From Candidatus Gastranaerophilales bacterium (GTDB lineage Bacteria > Cyanobacteriota > Vampirovibrionia > Gastranaerophilales > Gastranaerophilaceae), in the NCBI GenBank assembly GCA_947589425.1, contig CANQAV010000002.1, positions 62,001 to 126,000 of the forward strand: a stretch of DNA of 64,000 nucleotides, written 5' to 3'. The notes under the pieces are model-generated. The model ran no database searches. It was given only the letters and a program-made list of their open reading frames with translations, and was not told where the DNA came from. The stretch's first letter is position 1. Every line of letters begins with the position of its first letter. Positions 35,498 through 43,371 of the stretch are shown here, piece by piece. The translations under genes and the position numbers were made by a program.

Positions 35498-35506
35498 TGT
35501 TATAAT
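35498..35506 (+). promoter_or_regulatory. Extended -10 promoter of rimM, predicted leaderless
   Basis: TGTTATAAT, with the -10 box ending 7 bases (TTTTCTT) before ATG 35514. No Shine-Dalgarno site and no clear -35 box, as expected for an extended -10 promoter. Confidence 0.55.
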
Positions 35507-35513
35507 TTTTCTT

Positions 35514-36020
35514 ATGGAAAACTATATTTCTATAGGTAAAATTGTTAATTTTTTCGGTATTAAAGGCGAAGCAAAAATCGGCTTTTCCAATGCCAATCAA
35601 ATTAAAAATGCTAAAGTCGTTCATCTTTTGGATGACCCTCAAAAGAGCAAATTAACAATAAAAAATATCCGCTTTCAAAAAAACTTTGCAATTGTTAAGT
35701 TTGAAGAAATTGATGATATTAATGAACTTCTTCCATATAAAGGGCAGAGGCTTTTTGTTTTAAAAGAAGATGCGGTTAAAAAGCTTGAGAAAAATGAATT
35801 TTTAATAAATGATTTAATAGGATGTGCGGTTTTTGATAAGGAAGGCTCTAAGTTAGGCATTGTAGCGAGCGTTTCATCAAATTTATCGCAGGATTTGTTA
35901 AATATTAAAGATGCAATCGGGAAAATATATTCCGTTCCTTTTGTGGACGAGTTTTTCCCCGAGGTTGACATTAAAAATAAAAAAATCATAATAAGCCCGA
36001 TAGAAGGATTACTGTCTTGA
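35514..36020 (+). CDS. rimM: 16S rRNA processing/ribosome maturation factor RimM
   Basis: A 168-residue RimM: N-terminal beta-barrel (YISIGKIVNFFGIKGEAKI), linker and PRC-barrel C-terminal domain (LIGCAVFDKEGSKLGIV ... VPFVDEFFPEVDIKNKKI). It binds ribosomal protein S19 during 30S assembly. Its stop overlaps the trmD TTG start (TTGA). The usual neighbours rpsP and rplS are missing on both sides. Confidence 0.95.
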   Translation: MENYISIGKIVNFFGIKGEAKIGFSNANQIKNAKVVHLLDDPQKSKLTIKNIRFQKNFAIVKFEEIDDINELLPYKGQRLFVLKEDAVKKLEKNEFLINDLIGCAVFDKEGSKLGIVASVSSNLSQDLLNIKDAIGKIYSVPFVDEFFPEVDIKNKKIIISPIEGLLS

Positions 36021-36694
36021 TATATGATGTTATGACTCTTTTTCCTGAAATTATTGAAGGATATTGCAGTTACTCAATTATAAAAAGAGCGATAGAAAAT
36101 AAAATCATAGATGTAAAAACTCATAATATAAGAGATTTTTCTCTTGATAAACATAAAAAAGTTGATGATACTCCCTATGGCGGGGGCGGGGGCATGGTTA
36201 TGATGTGCCAGCCGGTTTTCGATTGTTTTAATTCAATTGAAAAGAAAAATGATTTTGAATTTATTATGCTTACTCCTCAAGGTGAAAAATTTAATCAAAA
36301 TCTTGCAAAAGAATTATCTCAAAAAGACCAAATTATCCTTCTTTGCGGACATTATGAGGGATATGACGAAAGAATAAGACTGGGTTTGAAACCCAGAGAA
36401 ATTTCAATCGGGGATTATGTTTTAACGGGCGGAGAGCTTCCGGCTTTAATTTTAATTGATGCGATTTCAAGGAACATCCCGAACTTTTTGGGATTTGATA
36501 AGTGCGCGCATAACGACAGTTTTTCTCAAGGACTGGAAGGATATCTGGAATATCCTCACTACACAAAACCGAGAGAATATAACGGAATGATTGTTCCGGA
36601 TGTATTATTGAACGGCAATCATCAGGAAATAGAGAACTTTAGAAAAGATGAAAGTGTTAAAAGAACAAAAACAAGGCGCCCTGATTTGTTTTAG
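36017..36694 (+). CDS. trmD: tRNA (guanine37-N1) methyltransferase TrmD
   Basis: SAM-dependent knotted (SPOUT) enzyme that makes m1G37 in tRNAs and prevents frameshifting. The 225-residue protein has DVMTLFPEIIEGY, DDTPYGGGGGMVMMCQPV, LLCGHYEGYDERI and SIGDYVLTGGELPAL in order. The start is TTG (overlapping the rimM stop), with GAAGGA about 9 bases upstream; it preserves the family N-terminus. Ends a run of plus-strand genes before a 500-base gap. Confidence 0.97.
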   Translation: MIYDVMTLFPEIIEGYCSYSIIKRAIENKIIDVKTHNIRDFSLDKHKKVDDTPYGGGGGMVMMCQPVFDCFNSIEKKNDFEFIMLTPQGEKFNQNLAKELSQKDQIILLCGHYEGYDERIRLGLKPREISIGDYVLTGGELPALILIDAISRNIPNFLGFDKCAHNDSFSQGLEGYLEYPHYTKPREYNGMIVPDVLLNGNHQEIENFRKDESVKRTKTRRPDLF

Positions 36695-36790
36695 TTTTTA
36701 GTTTACTTCACCATCACTCCTTCTGATTTTATGGGGTATTATTTTACAGTATAACATTGCTTTTTGCTTTTTGAAGTCCTAAAGCCCTTA

Positions 36791-36835
36791 TATAAAGCGA
36801 TTATTTTTTTATATATTGAACTTAAACGCTTTATA
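36791..36835. repeat. 9-base inverted repeat
   Basis: TATAAAGCG (36791-36799) and CGCTTTATA (36827-36835) around a 27-base AT-rich loop, about 100 bases downstream of trmD. Confidence 0.7.
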
Positions 36836-36867
36836 GTTGATTGTTTTAATCAAATTTAAAATGAGAA

Positions 36868-36903
36868 TTAAAAATTCCATGCCTTGAGGCATGGGCTTTT
36901 AAT
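36868..36903. repeat. Strong hairpin resembling an IS200/IS605-type end
   Basis: Inner stem CCATGCCT / AGGCATGG (36877-36894) and outer stem ATTAAAA / TTTTAAT (36868-36874, 36897-36903), with a two-base mismatch on each side. The compact GC stem followed by AT resembles the subterminal palindromes of IS200/IS605 and derived small elements, but no transposase is present. A poor terminator for trmD is the alternative. Confidence 0.6.
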
Positions 36904-36961
36904 GTAATTTTTACAATTGTTTACACAAGTATGATTAATAAAAAATCTCATATCATGCTCT

Positions 36962-37003
36962 GCACATGGGTTTTAGGATTTAAAAAGATTGAAAACCATG
37001 TGC
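36962..37003. repeat. Hairpin with 8-base GC-containing stem
   Basis: GCACATGG (36962-36969) pairs with CCATGTGC (36996-37003), extended inward by TTTT (36971-36974) with AAAA (36992-36995). The loop is AT-rich. Confidence 0.75.
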
Positions 37004-37200
37004 TTCCATGCATCTTGCCACTTGCCAACCCTTGAAATATAAGCCCAAAGGGGGATACCATGATTGTAAAATGTCGTAATAATTGCCTTTTAATTGCTTG
37101 ATAATTGCATGTGAGGTAATATAATTATAATTAAAGTTAAGAGGCACAAGGGTTATCACCGCCTGTCTCATGAAAACTAGATTTTTTGGAGAGTTTATAA

Positions 37201-37422
37201 GTGTTAAAAAGTAGAGATTTCGGACGTGCTACTGCAGTTAGAAGATGGACTCAAACTGCTATTGATTGCTACAAAAGAGGCTGTAATTGTGAAGGATGTT
37301 TTTATACTGATTTCTTTAATAATTCAAGTCAAAAATGCCAGATGAAAGCTTCCGTATTGGAACTTGTAAGAGTCTTAGGCAAACCCGATATTGAACTTAA
37401 ACAAATTTTGCAGGACGACTAA
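37201..37422 (+). CDS. Unknown 73-residue cysteine-rich protein
   Basis: GTG start set by GGAGAG (37188-37193). The protein opens with a basic segment (LKSRDFGRATAVRRW), then a cysteine cluster (CYKRGCNCEGCFY, four cysteines in 11 residues) and a fifth cysteine in SSQKCQMK; a helical LELVRVLGKPDIELKQIL ends it. The spacing suggests a zinc or iron-sulfur site and the charge suggests nucleic-acid binding, both inferences. I do not recognise the family. It has the longest upstream gap in the window, and its stop overlaps the convergent cdd stop. Confidence 0.78.
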   Translation: MLKSRDFGRATAVRRWTQTAIDCYKRGCNCEGCFYTDFFNNSSQKCQMKASVLELVRVLGKPDIELKQILQDD

Positions 37423-37826
37423 TCTTCGTCAAATTTGAAGCCGTAAGGGAAAATTTCTTCTAATGATAAAACAAGAGTTTCCCCGTCCTTGTTCTCTAAA
37501 ATTACTTTAGCGGTTTTATTATCAAGTGCAAATTCGGAAAGCCATTGTCTGCAAGCTCCGCAAGGCATACACATTTTTTGCTTTGGTGAGTATATTGCAA
37601 CAGCTTTTATTTTTGTTTTTTCTCCCTGCGCAATTGCATTTGATACGGCGTTTCTTTCCGCACACAAAGCAAGCCCGTAACTTGCGTTTTCAACGTTGCA
37701 GCCTGTATATATTTTATCGCTTTCATATAATACCGCCGCACCTACGGGAAAATTTGAATAGGGCGAATAGGCGTATTTACTTGCAGATTTTGCTTCTTCT
37801 AAAAGTTTGTTGTAAATATCTGACAT
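37419..37826 (-). CDS. cdd: Cytidine deaminase
   Basis: A 135-residue zinc enzyme that converts cytidine and deoxycytidine to uridine and deoxyuridine in pyrimidine salvage. Zinc/catalytic motifs are CAERNAVSNAI (Cys-Ala-Glu) and PCGACRQWLSEF, with the substrate motif GCNVENASYG. Length is that of the short tetrameric class. Single gene, convergent with the 73-residue protein. Confidence 0.97.
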   Translation of the reverse strand: MSDIYNKLLEEAKSASKYAYSPYSNFPVGAAVLYESDKIYTGCNVENASYGLALCAERNAVSNAIAQGEKTKIKAVAIYSPKQKMCMPCGACRQWLSEFALDNKTAKVILENKDGETLVLSLEEIFPYGFKFDED

Positions 37827-37950
37827 CGGTTTTCTCTAATATTCTCGTTTATCTTATTATAACCCAAAATTTCGGCATAGAGTGTGAATTATTGTTAAAT
37901 TCATGTTTTTGGGGGAATTTAATAATTGTCAAGATAAAGAGTATACAACT

Positions 37951-38436
37951 ATGTCTATAAATGCGATAAGTAGTGTTTCTATTTATGAATACTACTACAA
38001 AATAAACAAAGACGAAGAAAAAAATAAATCCCCCATAGAGCGGGAAATGGAAGAATACGGTTTAACCCCGACCGACAGTGAAGCTCTTAATATTGCAATG
38101 TTAAAAAAAGCAAAAGAAATTGATACTGATAACTCTCAAACACAAGTCCAACAAAGCCCTTCCGAGCGTCCTTGGGCTGATTTAATGTATCAATTGGGAA
38201 TTGCTTTTAATGATAATCCGAAAGATGATATTGAAGACATAAAAGAAGAGCTCGATAAATTGATATTGGGAATTAAAGACGATGAACTCACCAAAGAGGT
38301 TGATGATTTAAAAAAATACGTTGAAAATCTCTATTTGAATTTTGAAAAACATAATTCAGGCAATGTTGATATGTCTTTAATGCTCGGAATTCAACTGGAA
38401 AATATGTCAATGTTAAACAGAGCCAATATGCTCTAA
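37951..38436 (+). CDS. Unknown 161-residue acidic, helical protein
   Basis: I start at ATG 37951 (MSINAISSVSIYEYYYK); an earlier in-frame ATG at 37903 has no ribosome site, whereas AAAGAG lies 9 bases before 37951. The protein is very acidic, largely helical, with no cysteine, membrane span or signal. A short hydrophobic C-terminal segment (MSLMLGIQLENMSMLNRANM) resembles ends of rod or filament proteins only loosely. Family unknown. Its last 24 bases overlap the convergent radical SAM gene. Confidence 0.7.
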   Translation: MSINAISSVSIYEYYYKINKDEEKNKSPIEREMEEYGLTPTDSEALNIAMLKKAKEIDTDNSQTQVQQSPSERPWADLMYQLGIAFNDNPKDDIEDIKEELDKLILGIKDDELTKEVDDLKKYVENLYLNFEKHNSGNVDMSLMLGIQLENMSMLNRANML

Positions 38437-39999
38437 ATCCGATACAAGAATATCAAGGCGCTTTTTGATTAATTGATTAGCGCCAGTATCAATAAAATTC
38501 CAAGAATGAACTTTAGTGTCATTGAAAGGGGCTTTTTGATGAAGAACGGTTTCATCTAAAAGCCCTCTTTTTATATATTCACGAAGTGTTTTTTTAAACG
38601 CTCCCAAATTAGCGCCGTTTTTTACGGTATCAATTAAAAAATCAGATAAATCTTCTTCACATATAGATAAAATTGCTTGAAAATTATCCCATTCTATACT
38701 TGAAACCCTGAAATTAATTCCTTCTTTGTGAAGATTTTTTTTAAGGAAGTTAATCCTTTTCTCAAGTGTTTTGTTATCAAATCTTTTAAAATTCTCAAAA
38801 GGCGTATGAGCTTTGGGGATATATGTTGAAGCGGATAAAGTTATCTCAAAATGTTTATTTGAGCTCTTTTTTGCAAGCTCTTTAATTTTTGATTTCATTT
38901 TTTTTGCAAGCTCATATAATTCTTCGATATCATTATCTCCTTCTGTCGGAAGCCCAATCATAACATAAATTTTAAGCCCTTTGAGCCCGCCTTTAAATGC
39001 GGTTTCTATAGTTTTTAAGATTTGTTCTTCGCTTAAATCTTTTTTAATAAAGTCCCTTAGCCTTTGGCTTCCCGCTTCAAGAGCTATTGTTGCCGTTTTT
39101 TGATTACATTTTACAAGGGTTTCAATAAGCCCGATATCAGCCAAATCTGCCCTAAGAGAAGATATTGAAAGCTCTATATCTTCTTTTTCACATCTTTTTG
39201 CAATATATTTTATGATATCATCAAACCTCGGGTGTCCTTGAACATATGCCCCCAAAAGCGCAATTTTATTTGTATATTTAAGTCCTTTTTCAAGCGCTTC
39301 AATAATTTTTTCATAAGGAGGATAGCGCCAAGGTATATTAAGCCAGCTTGCAAGGCAGAAGTTGCACATTTTCGGGCATCCCCGCCCGATTTCAACTATA
39401 AAAGTGTTTTGAAAGAAGCTTTTATCGGATAAAATTGTCGTATAAATTATTTCCTCGTTTAAATCATCCCTTGCTATTTTTATTTTTTCTTTTTTATATT
39501 TCGGTACATATACGCCTTCAATTTCGCTCAAAAGCTTCAGGATTTCATCTCTTTTTTTTGTTCTTTTGTCTTTCAAAACATTGGAAATTTCTTTTTGGGC
39601 AATTTTTTCCCCGATTGTTATAAAATCAAAAAATTCTTCATAAGGCTTTGGATTTGACATCATAACAGGCCCGCCCGCATAGATTATGGGGTCATCTTCC
39701 TTTCTGTTTGAAGCTTTTTTTTCAATATTATATTTATCAAATATTTTGATAATATTAAAAATATCCATTTCAAAACTGACTGAAAAAGCAATAGCATCAA
39801 CATCCCTTGGGTTTAAAAGAGTGGTTTTTGTATCGGTATAAACTCTTTCAACAAATATATCAGGGTTTAAATCCAAATCCTTATATATTGCAAGATACCC
39901 TAAAGATGCCATAGCGAAACTTTCAATTGCAGGATAAATAAACCACATGTTAATTTTAGGGTTTTTTTCATCAAGCCTTTGATATAAGAATTTTTCCAT
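38413..39999 (-). CDS. B12-binding-type radical SAM protein
   Basis: A 528-residue radical SAM enzyme. The N-terminal ~150 residues have the cobalamin-binding-domain fold (SLGYLAIYKD...DAIAFSVSFEMD...IYAGGPVMMSNPKPYEEFFDFITIGE) but I see no DxHxxG cobalamin ligand. The 4Fe-4S motif is CxxxCxxC at Cys208, Cys212 and Cys215 (RGCPKMCNFC), followed by a TIM barrel (IALLGAYVQGHPRF, IALEAGSQRLRD, IYVMIGLPTEGDNDI). It resembles the radical SAM family known as TIGR03960, function uncharacterised. It sits 2 bases after the permease gene, as its operon partner. Confidence 0.88.
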   Translation of the reverse strand: MEKFLYQRLDEKNPKINMWFIYPAIESFAMASLGYLAIYKDLDLNPDIFVERVYTDTKTTLLNPRDVDAIAFSVSFEMDIFNIIKIFDKYNIEKKASNRKEDDPIIYAGGPVMMSNPKPYEEFFDFITIGEKIAQKEISNVLKDKRTKKRDEILKLLSEIEGVYVPKYKKEKIKIARDDLNEEIIYTTILSDKSFFQNTFIVEIGRGCPKMCNFCLASWLNIPWRYPPYEKIIEALEKGLKYTNKIALLGAYVQGHPRFDDIIKYIAKRCEKEDIELSISSLRADLADIGLIETLVKCNQKTATIALEAGSQRLRDFIKKDLSEEQILKTIETAFKGGLKGLKIYVMIGLPTEGDNDIEELYELAKKMKSKIKELAKKSSNKHFEITLSASTYIPKAHTPFENFKRFDNKTLEKRINFLKKNLHKEGINFRVSSIEWDNFQAILSICEEDLSDFLIDTVKNGANLGAFKKTLREYIKRGLLDETVLHQKAPFNDTKVHSWNFIDTGANQLIKKRLDILVSDLEHIGSV

Positions 40000-40001
40000 A
40001 T

Positions 40002-41021
40002 TTATTTGTTGTTTATTCTTTCTAAATAAAGTTCGTCAACAAGAACGCATATAACGGAAGCAATCGCCGGAGATAAAACAACTCCCCAGAAGCCGAGAAA
40101 TCTTGCGCTTATCAAAAGGGCTACGATTATCATTAAAGGATGCATATTAAGAAGCTTTCCGAAGATTATAGGTCTTAAAAGCTGATTTTGCGCCCATTGA
40201 GCAAGCATGTACACAATGAATGTTAAAATAACATAAACAAATCCGCCTGAAGCGCTTGTCACAAGACCGATTGCAACGGCGATTGTAGGGCCGATTACAG
40301 GGATTATATCAAGCACGCAAGTGATAAAACCGAGCAAAAATGCGTGTGAATTGTGTAAAATTAAAAGTCCTAAAGTCGTAATTGCACCTATAAAAGCCAT
40401 TGCGATTGCCTGAGCAAAAACGTAATTTCCGACTTTAGAGGAGATATTATCAAGTATATTGAGGGCTTTTTCTTTTTGTTCGGGCGGGAAAAATTCAATG
40501 AATTTATCTTTGATTCTTTTTTCATCATAAGATAAATAAAATACCATAATTGCGATTGCAAAAGTAGTGGTTAAAAAATTTGCCGCCCATTTCCCTGCTG
40601 TTATAGAGTTTTCAATTATACCTTGAGCGCCTTGAGAAAGGGCATCTTTAATCGAATCAAAAGTTATAAGAGATGAAATTGTATGGTCAAATATTTTGAT
40701 ATCAAGGAATTTATCAATTGTATTAAGTGCATTGGGGAAATTATCCGCAAGGTTTATTGCTTCTCTTACGCTTATTGAAATTAGGGGCACCAAAATTAAA
40801 AAACTTCCGAAAATTAAAGTAAGAAGCAGTATGGTTACAGCCCATATTCTGGGCATGCGTTTTTCCATTTTATTGATAATCGGGTTGATAGCGCATGTTA
40901 TAACAAAAGATGCAAATAGCATCATTAAAATATCAAGTGAAAAAATCGAAAGAGTGACTATTGCTATTATTAAGAGAAATACAATAACATTTTTTATGGA
41001 AAGTACTTTTATATTTTGCAT
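40002..41021 (-). CDS. AI-2E family (PerM-like) membrane protein
   Basis: A 339-residue protein with about eight transmembrane helices in the AI-2E arrangement: two pairs flank a soluble loop (about 75-150), and the C-terminal half has GFITCVLDIIPVIGPTIAVAIG and the conserved GKLLNMHPLMIIVALLISARFLGFWGVVLSPAIA. Some members export autoinducer-2 or act as sodium/proton antiporters, so transport substrate here is unknown. AAGGAG precedes the ATG. First gene of a two-gene operon with the radical SAM protein. Confidence 0.9.
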   Translation of the reverse strand: MQNIKVLSIKNVIVFLLIIAIVTLSIFSLDILMMLFASFVITCAINPIINKMEKRMPRIWAVTILLLTLIFGSFLILVPLISISVREAINLADNFPNALNTIDKFLDIKIFDHTISSLITFDSIKDALSQGAQGIIENSITAGKWAANFLTTTFAIAIMVFYLSYDEKRIKDKFIEFFPPEQKEKALNILDNISSKVGNYVFAQAIAMAFIGAITTLGLLILHNSHAFLLGFITCVLDIIPVIGPTIAVAIGLVTSASGGFVYVILTFIVYMLAQWAQNQLLRPIIFGKLLNMHPLMIIVALLISARFLGFWGVVLSPAIASVICVLVDELYLERINNK

Positions 41022-41058
41022 TTATTGCTCCTTATTTTCTTTTTGAGAGATATATTTA

Positions 41059-41067
41059 TGTTATAAT
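41059..41067 (+). promoter_or_regulatory. Extended -10 promoter of the lysA-cdaA operon
   Basis: TGTTATAAT, identical to the comF and rimM boxes. Transcription would start near 41074, giving a ~34-base leader with a weak purine-rich ribosome site (AGAAGAAAG). Confidence 0.55.
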
Positions 41068-41107
41068 TTTTTAGGAATTTAGGCAAGAAGAAAGCGAATT
41101 AACTTTA

Positions 41108-42436
41108 ATGACCGATAAAAAATATATAAATCAAAATATAGAGCCCCTTAATACAAAAAGAAACGACAAAGGAAACCTTGAAATTTCAGGATGCGACCTT
41201 GTCGAATTGGCTCAAAAATATTCAACCCCATTGTATGTCATGGATGAAGTTACCATAAGAGAAAATGCAAAAGATTATATTAAAGCATTTTCAAAATATG
41301 AAAAAACTCATCTCACCTTTGCTGCAAAAGCTCTTATGACGGGCTCTATAGCAAAAATTTTTGACAGCATGGGTTTTGGTTTTGATGTAGTTTCCAAAGG
41401 GGAAATTTATACTCTTCTAAATGCAAAAATAGATTTATCAAAAACCACGTTCAACGGAAGCAACAAAACTCAAGAAGAAATTGAATTTGCGCTTGAAAAC
41501 AATATTGCAAGAGTAAGCGTTGATAATTTTTTAGAGCTTGAATTGCTGAACAAAATTGCTTTAAAAATGAATAAAATCCAAAAAATTCATTTGAGAATTA
41601 CCCCCGGAATTGAATGTCATACACACGAATATATTCAAACGGGTCAGATAGATTCAAAATTCGGTTTTGACCTTCATACCCTTGATTGCGCAATTGAATT
41701 AATTAAAAATAAATATAAAAATCTTGATTTAAGAGGTCTTCATGCCCACGTAGGCTCTCAAATTTTTGAAACCCAAGTATTTTATGATGAAATTGAAGTC
41801 TTATTAAGGCAGATGAAGCGCATTAAGGACAAATTTAATATTGAGCTTGATGAAATGAATATCGGCGGAGGACTCGGAATTACGTACACAAAAGAAGACA
41901 GACCCCCCTCAATATTCGAAACAGCCGATATTATAATGAAATCTCTTGAAGAAAATACCAAAAAATACGGCTTAAATAAGCCTTCACTTTATATTGAGCC
42001 GGGGCGCTCTTTGGTTTGTACCGCAGGTTTCAGCCTCTATACCATAGGAAGCGAAAAAAAAGTTGAAGGAATAAGAAAATATATTGCGCTTGACGGCGGA
42101 ATGGCGGATAATCCCCGTCCTTCAATGTACGGGGCAAAATATTGCGCAGTGATTGCAAATAAAAAAGAAGAAGCCCCCGAGCTTGTAACAGTTGCCGGAA
42201 GATACTGCGAATCGGGGGATATTTTAATTAAAGACATTGAATTAAATTCTCCGAAAGCGGGCGATATCCTTTGCGTGTTTTCAACCGGGGCATATTGCTA
42301 TTCAATGTCATCTAATTATAACAGAGTATTAAAACCGAGCATGGTATTAATAAATAACGGAAAATCGGATATAATAGTTAAAAGACAAACTCTTGAACAG
42401 TTAGTTCAAAACGATGTTATTTTAGAGAGATTATAA
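41108..42436 (+). CDS. lysA: Diaminopimelate decarboxylase
   Basis: PLP enzyme for the last step of lysine synthesis. A 442-residue fold-type III decarboxylase: PLP lysine in FAAKALMTG (near residue 70), HAHVGSQIFE, EMNIGGGLGI, YIEPGRSLV and the active-site RYCESGDIL. It is 11 bases upstream of cdaA. Diaminopimelate is also a peptidoglycan precursor, which may be why it is linked to a c-di-AMP enzyme, since c-di-AMP affects wall homeostasis. Confidence 0.96.
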   Translation: MTDKKYINQNIEPLNTKRNDKGNLEISGCDLVELAQKYSTPLYVMDEVTIRENAKDYIKAFSKYEKTHLTFAAKALMTGSIAKIFDSMGFGFDVVSKGEIYTLLNAKIDLSKTTFNGSNKTQEEIEFALENNIARVSVDNFLELELLNKIALKMNKIQKIHLRITPGIECHTHEYIQTGQIDSKFGFDLHTLDCAIELIKNKYKNLDLRGLHAHVGSQIFETQVFYDEIEVLLRQMKRIKDKFNIELDEMNIGGGLGITYTKEDRPPSIFETADIIMKSLEENTKKYGLNKPSLYIEPGRSLVCTAGFSLYTIGSEKKVEGIRKYIALDGGMADNPRPSMYGAKYCAVIANKKEEAPELVTVAGRYCESGDILIKDIELNSPKAGDILCVFSTGAYCYSMSSNYNRVLKPSMVLINNGKSDIIVKRQTLEQLVQNDVILERL

Positions 42437-42447
42437 AAGAGGAAAAT

Positions 42448-43359
42448 ATGCATTTTACTAATTTTGATGTGGTTTTAATATCTCAAATTCAAAATTTCTT
42501 CAAGGGAATGGATAGAGTTGCTCTATCTGTTAATATCATTGAAATACTGGTACTTGCATTTATTCTTTATTATCTTTATCGAAGATTTATTAAAGGCACT
42601 CAAAGCGAAAACCTTGTAAGAGGCTCGCTTGTGCTTGTTGTGGGTTGGGGAATATCCGAGCTTTTAATTAGAATTAATTTGAATATTTTCGGTGTTTTCT
42701 TAAAAACCCTTGTTTCAATAGTATCTTTTGCACTTATAGTTATTTTCCAGCCTGAATTAAGAAGGTTTTTAGGCTATATCGGGCAGGGAAATCTTTTTGA
42801 AAAGCTTTTTATGAATACAAATGATGAATTTGCAAACCAGCAGAAAAAAGATATTGCAAAAGAGCTGATTGAAGCAATAAAATATATGTCAAAATCTAAA
42901 ACCGGCGGTTTGATTGTTCTTCAAAAAGATTCCACATCTCTTGCTCAATCGGATGTTGGGGTTAAATTAAATGCCGACATTACTCAAGAGCTTCTTCTTA
43001 CGATATTTTTCCCGAAAACCCCTCTCCATGACGGAGCTGTTGTTATAAGGGATGATAAAATTATATCCGCAGGAGTATTATTGCCCCTGACGGAAGATCC
43101 TAAGCTTTCTTGGCGCTACGGTACACGTCATCGGGCTGCTATCGGTGTATCTGAAGCATATCCTGATTGCGCATGTATTGTAATATCCGAAGAAACAGGG
43201 GATGTAAGTGTTGCTATCGACGGTATTTTGAAAAAATATGAAGATTTAGGTAAATTAAAAGCTGATTTGATAAGAATTTTGGGCTATCAACAGGAAGAAA
43301 AAATTCCGAGTGAAAAAAGTTTTATCAAATTCGATAATATTTTCGGTAAAAATCATTAG
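42448..43359 (+). CDS. cdaA: Diadenylate cyclase CdaA (c-di-AMP synthase)
   Basis: A 303-residue CdaA: three N-terminal membrane helices (about 25-110) and a DAC catalytic domain with LHDGAVVIRDDKI (DGA) and YGTRHRAAIGVSE (RHR), the two signature motifs. It makes c-di-AMP from two ATP; c-di-AMP controls potassium and osmolyte uptake and wall homeostasis. Its usual partner gene cdaR is not adjacent, which is normal in cyanobacterial relatives. GAGG ribosome site at 42441-42444. Confidence 0.96.
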   Translation: MHFTNFDVVLISQIQNFFKGMDRVALSVNIIEILVLAFILYYLYRRFIKGTQSENLVRGSLVLVVGWGISELLIRINLNIFGVFLKTLVSIVSFALIVIFQPELRRFLGYIGQGNLFEKLFMNTNDEFANQQKKDIAKELIEAIKYMSKSKTGGLIVLQKDSTSLAQSDVGVKLNADITQELLLTIFFPKTPLHDGAVVIRDDKIISAGVLLPLTEDPKLSWRYGTRHRAAIGVSEAYPDCACIVISEETGDVSVAIDGILKKYEDLGKLKADLIRILGYQQEEKIPSEKSFIKFDNIFGKNH

Positions 43360-43371
43360 ATAAGTGTTAAT

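Larger units (their letters stand above)
36695..37200. other. 506-base non-coding gap with three inverted repeats
   Basis: No convincing ORF. It contains three separate hairpins (annotated individually) and near its right end a GAGGC...GCC...CTC fold just upstream of the ribosome site for the 73-residue gene. It could hold a small RNA, a long 5' leader for that gene, or the remains of a small mobile element. Nothing here matched a riboswitch, tmRNA, RNase P or SRP RNA signature I could recall. Confidence 0.6.

Noticed and set aside
36868-36903. Simple rho-independent terminator of trmD
   Set aside because: It lies ~175 bases after the stop and lacks a proper T run (GCTTTTAATG), so I kept it as an unassigned hairpin.
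36980-37171. 63-residue minus ORF in the 36.7-37.2 kb gap
   Set aside because: No ribosome site, overlaps the hairpins, and the peptide has no resemblance to a transposase.
37526-37960. 144-residue plus ORF over cdd
   Set aside because: Antisense to cytidine deaminase for most of its length; the real gene starts at 37951 in another frame.
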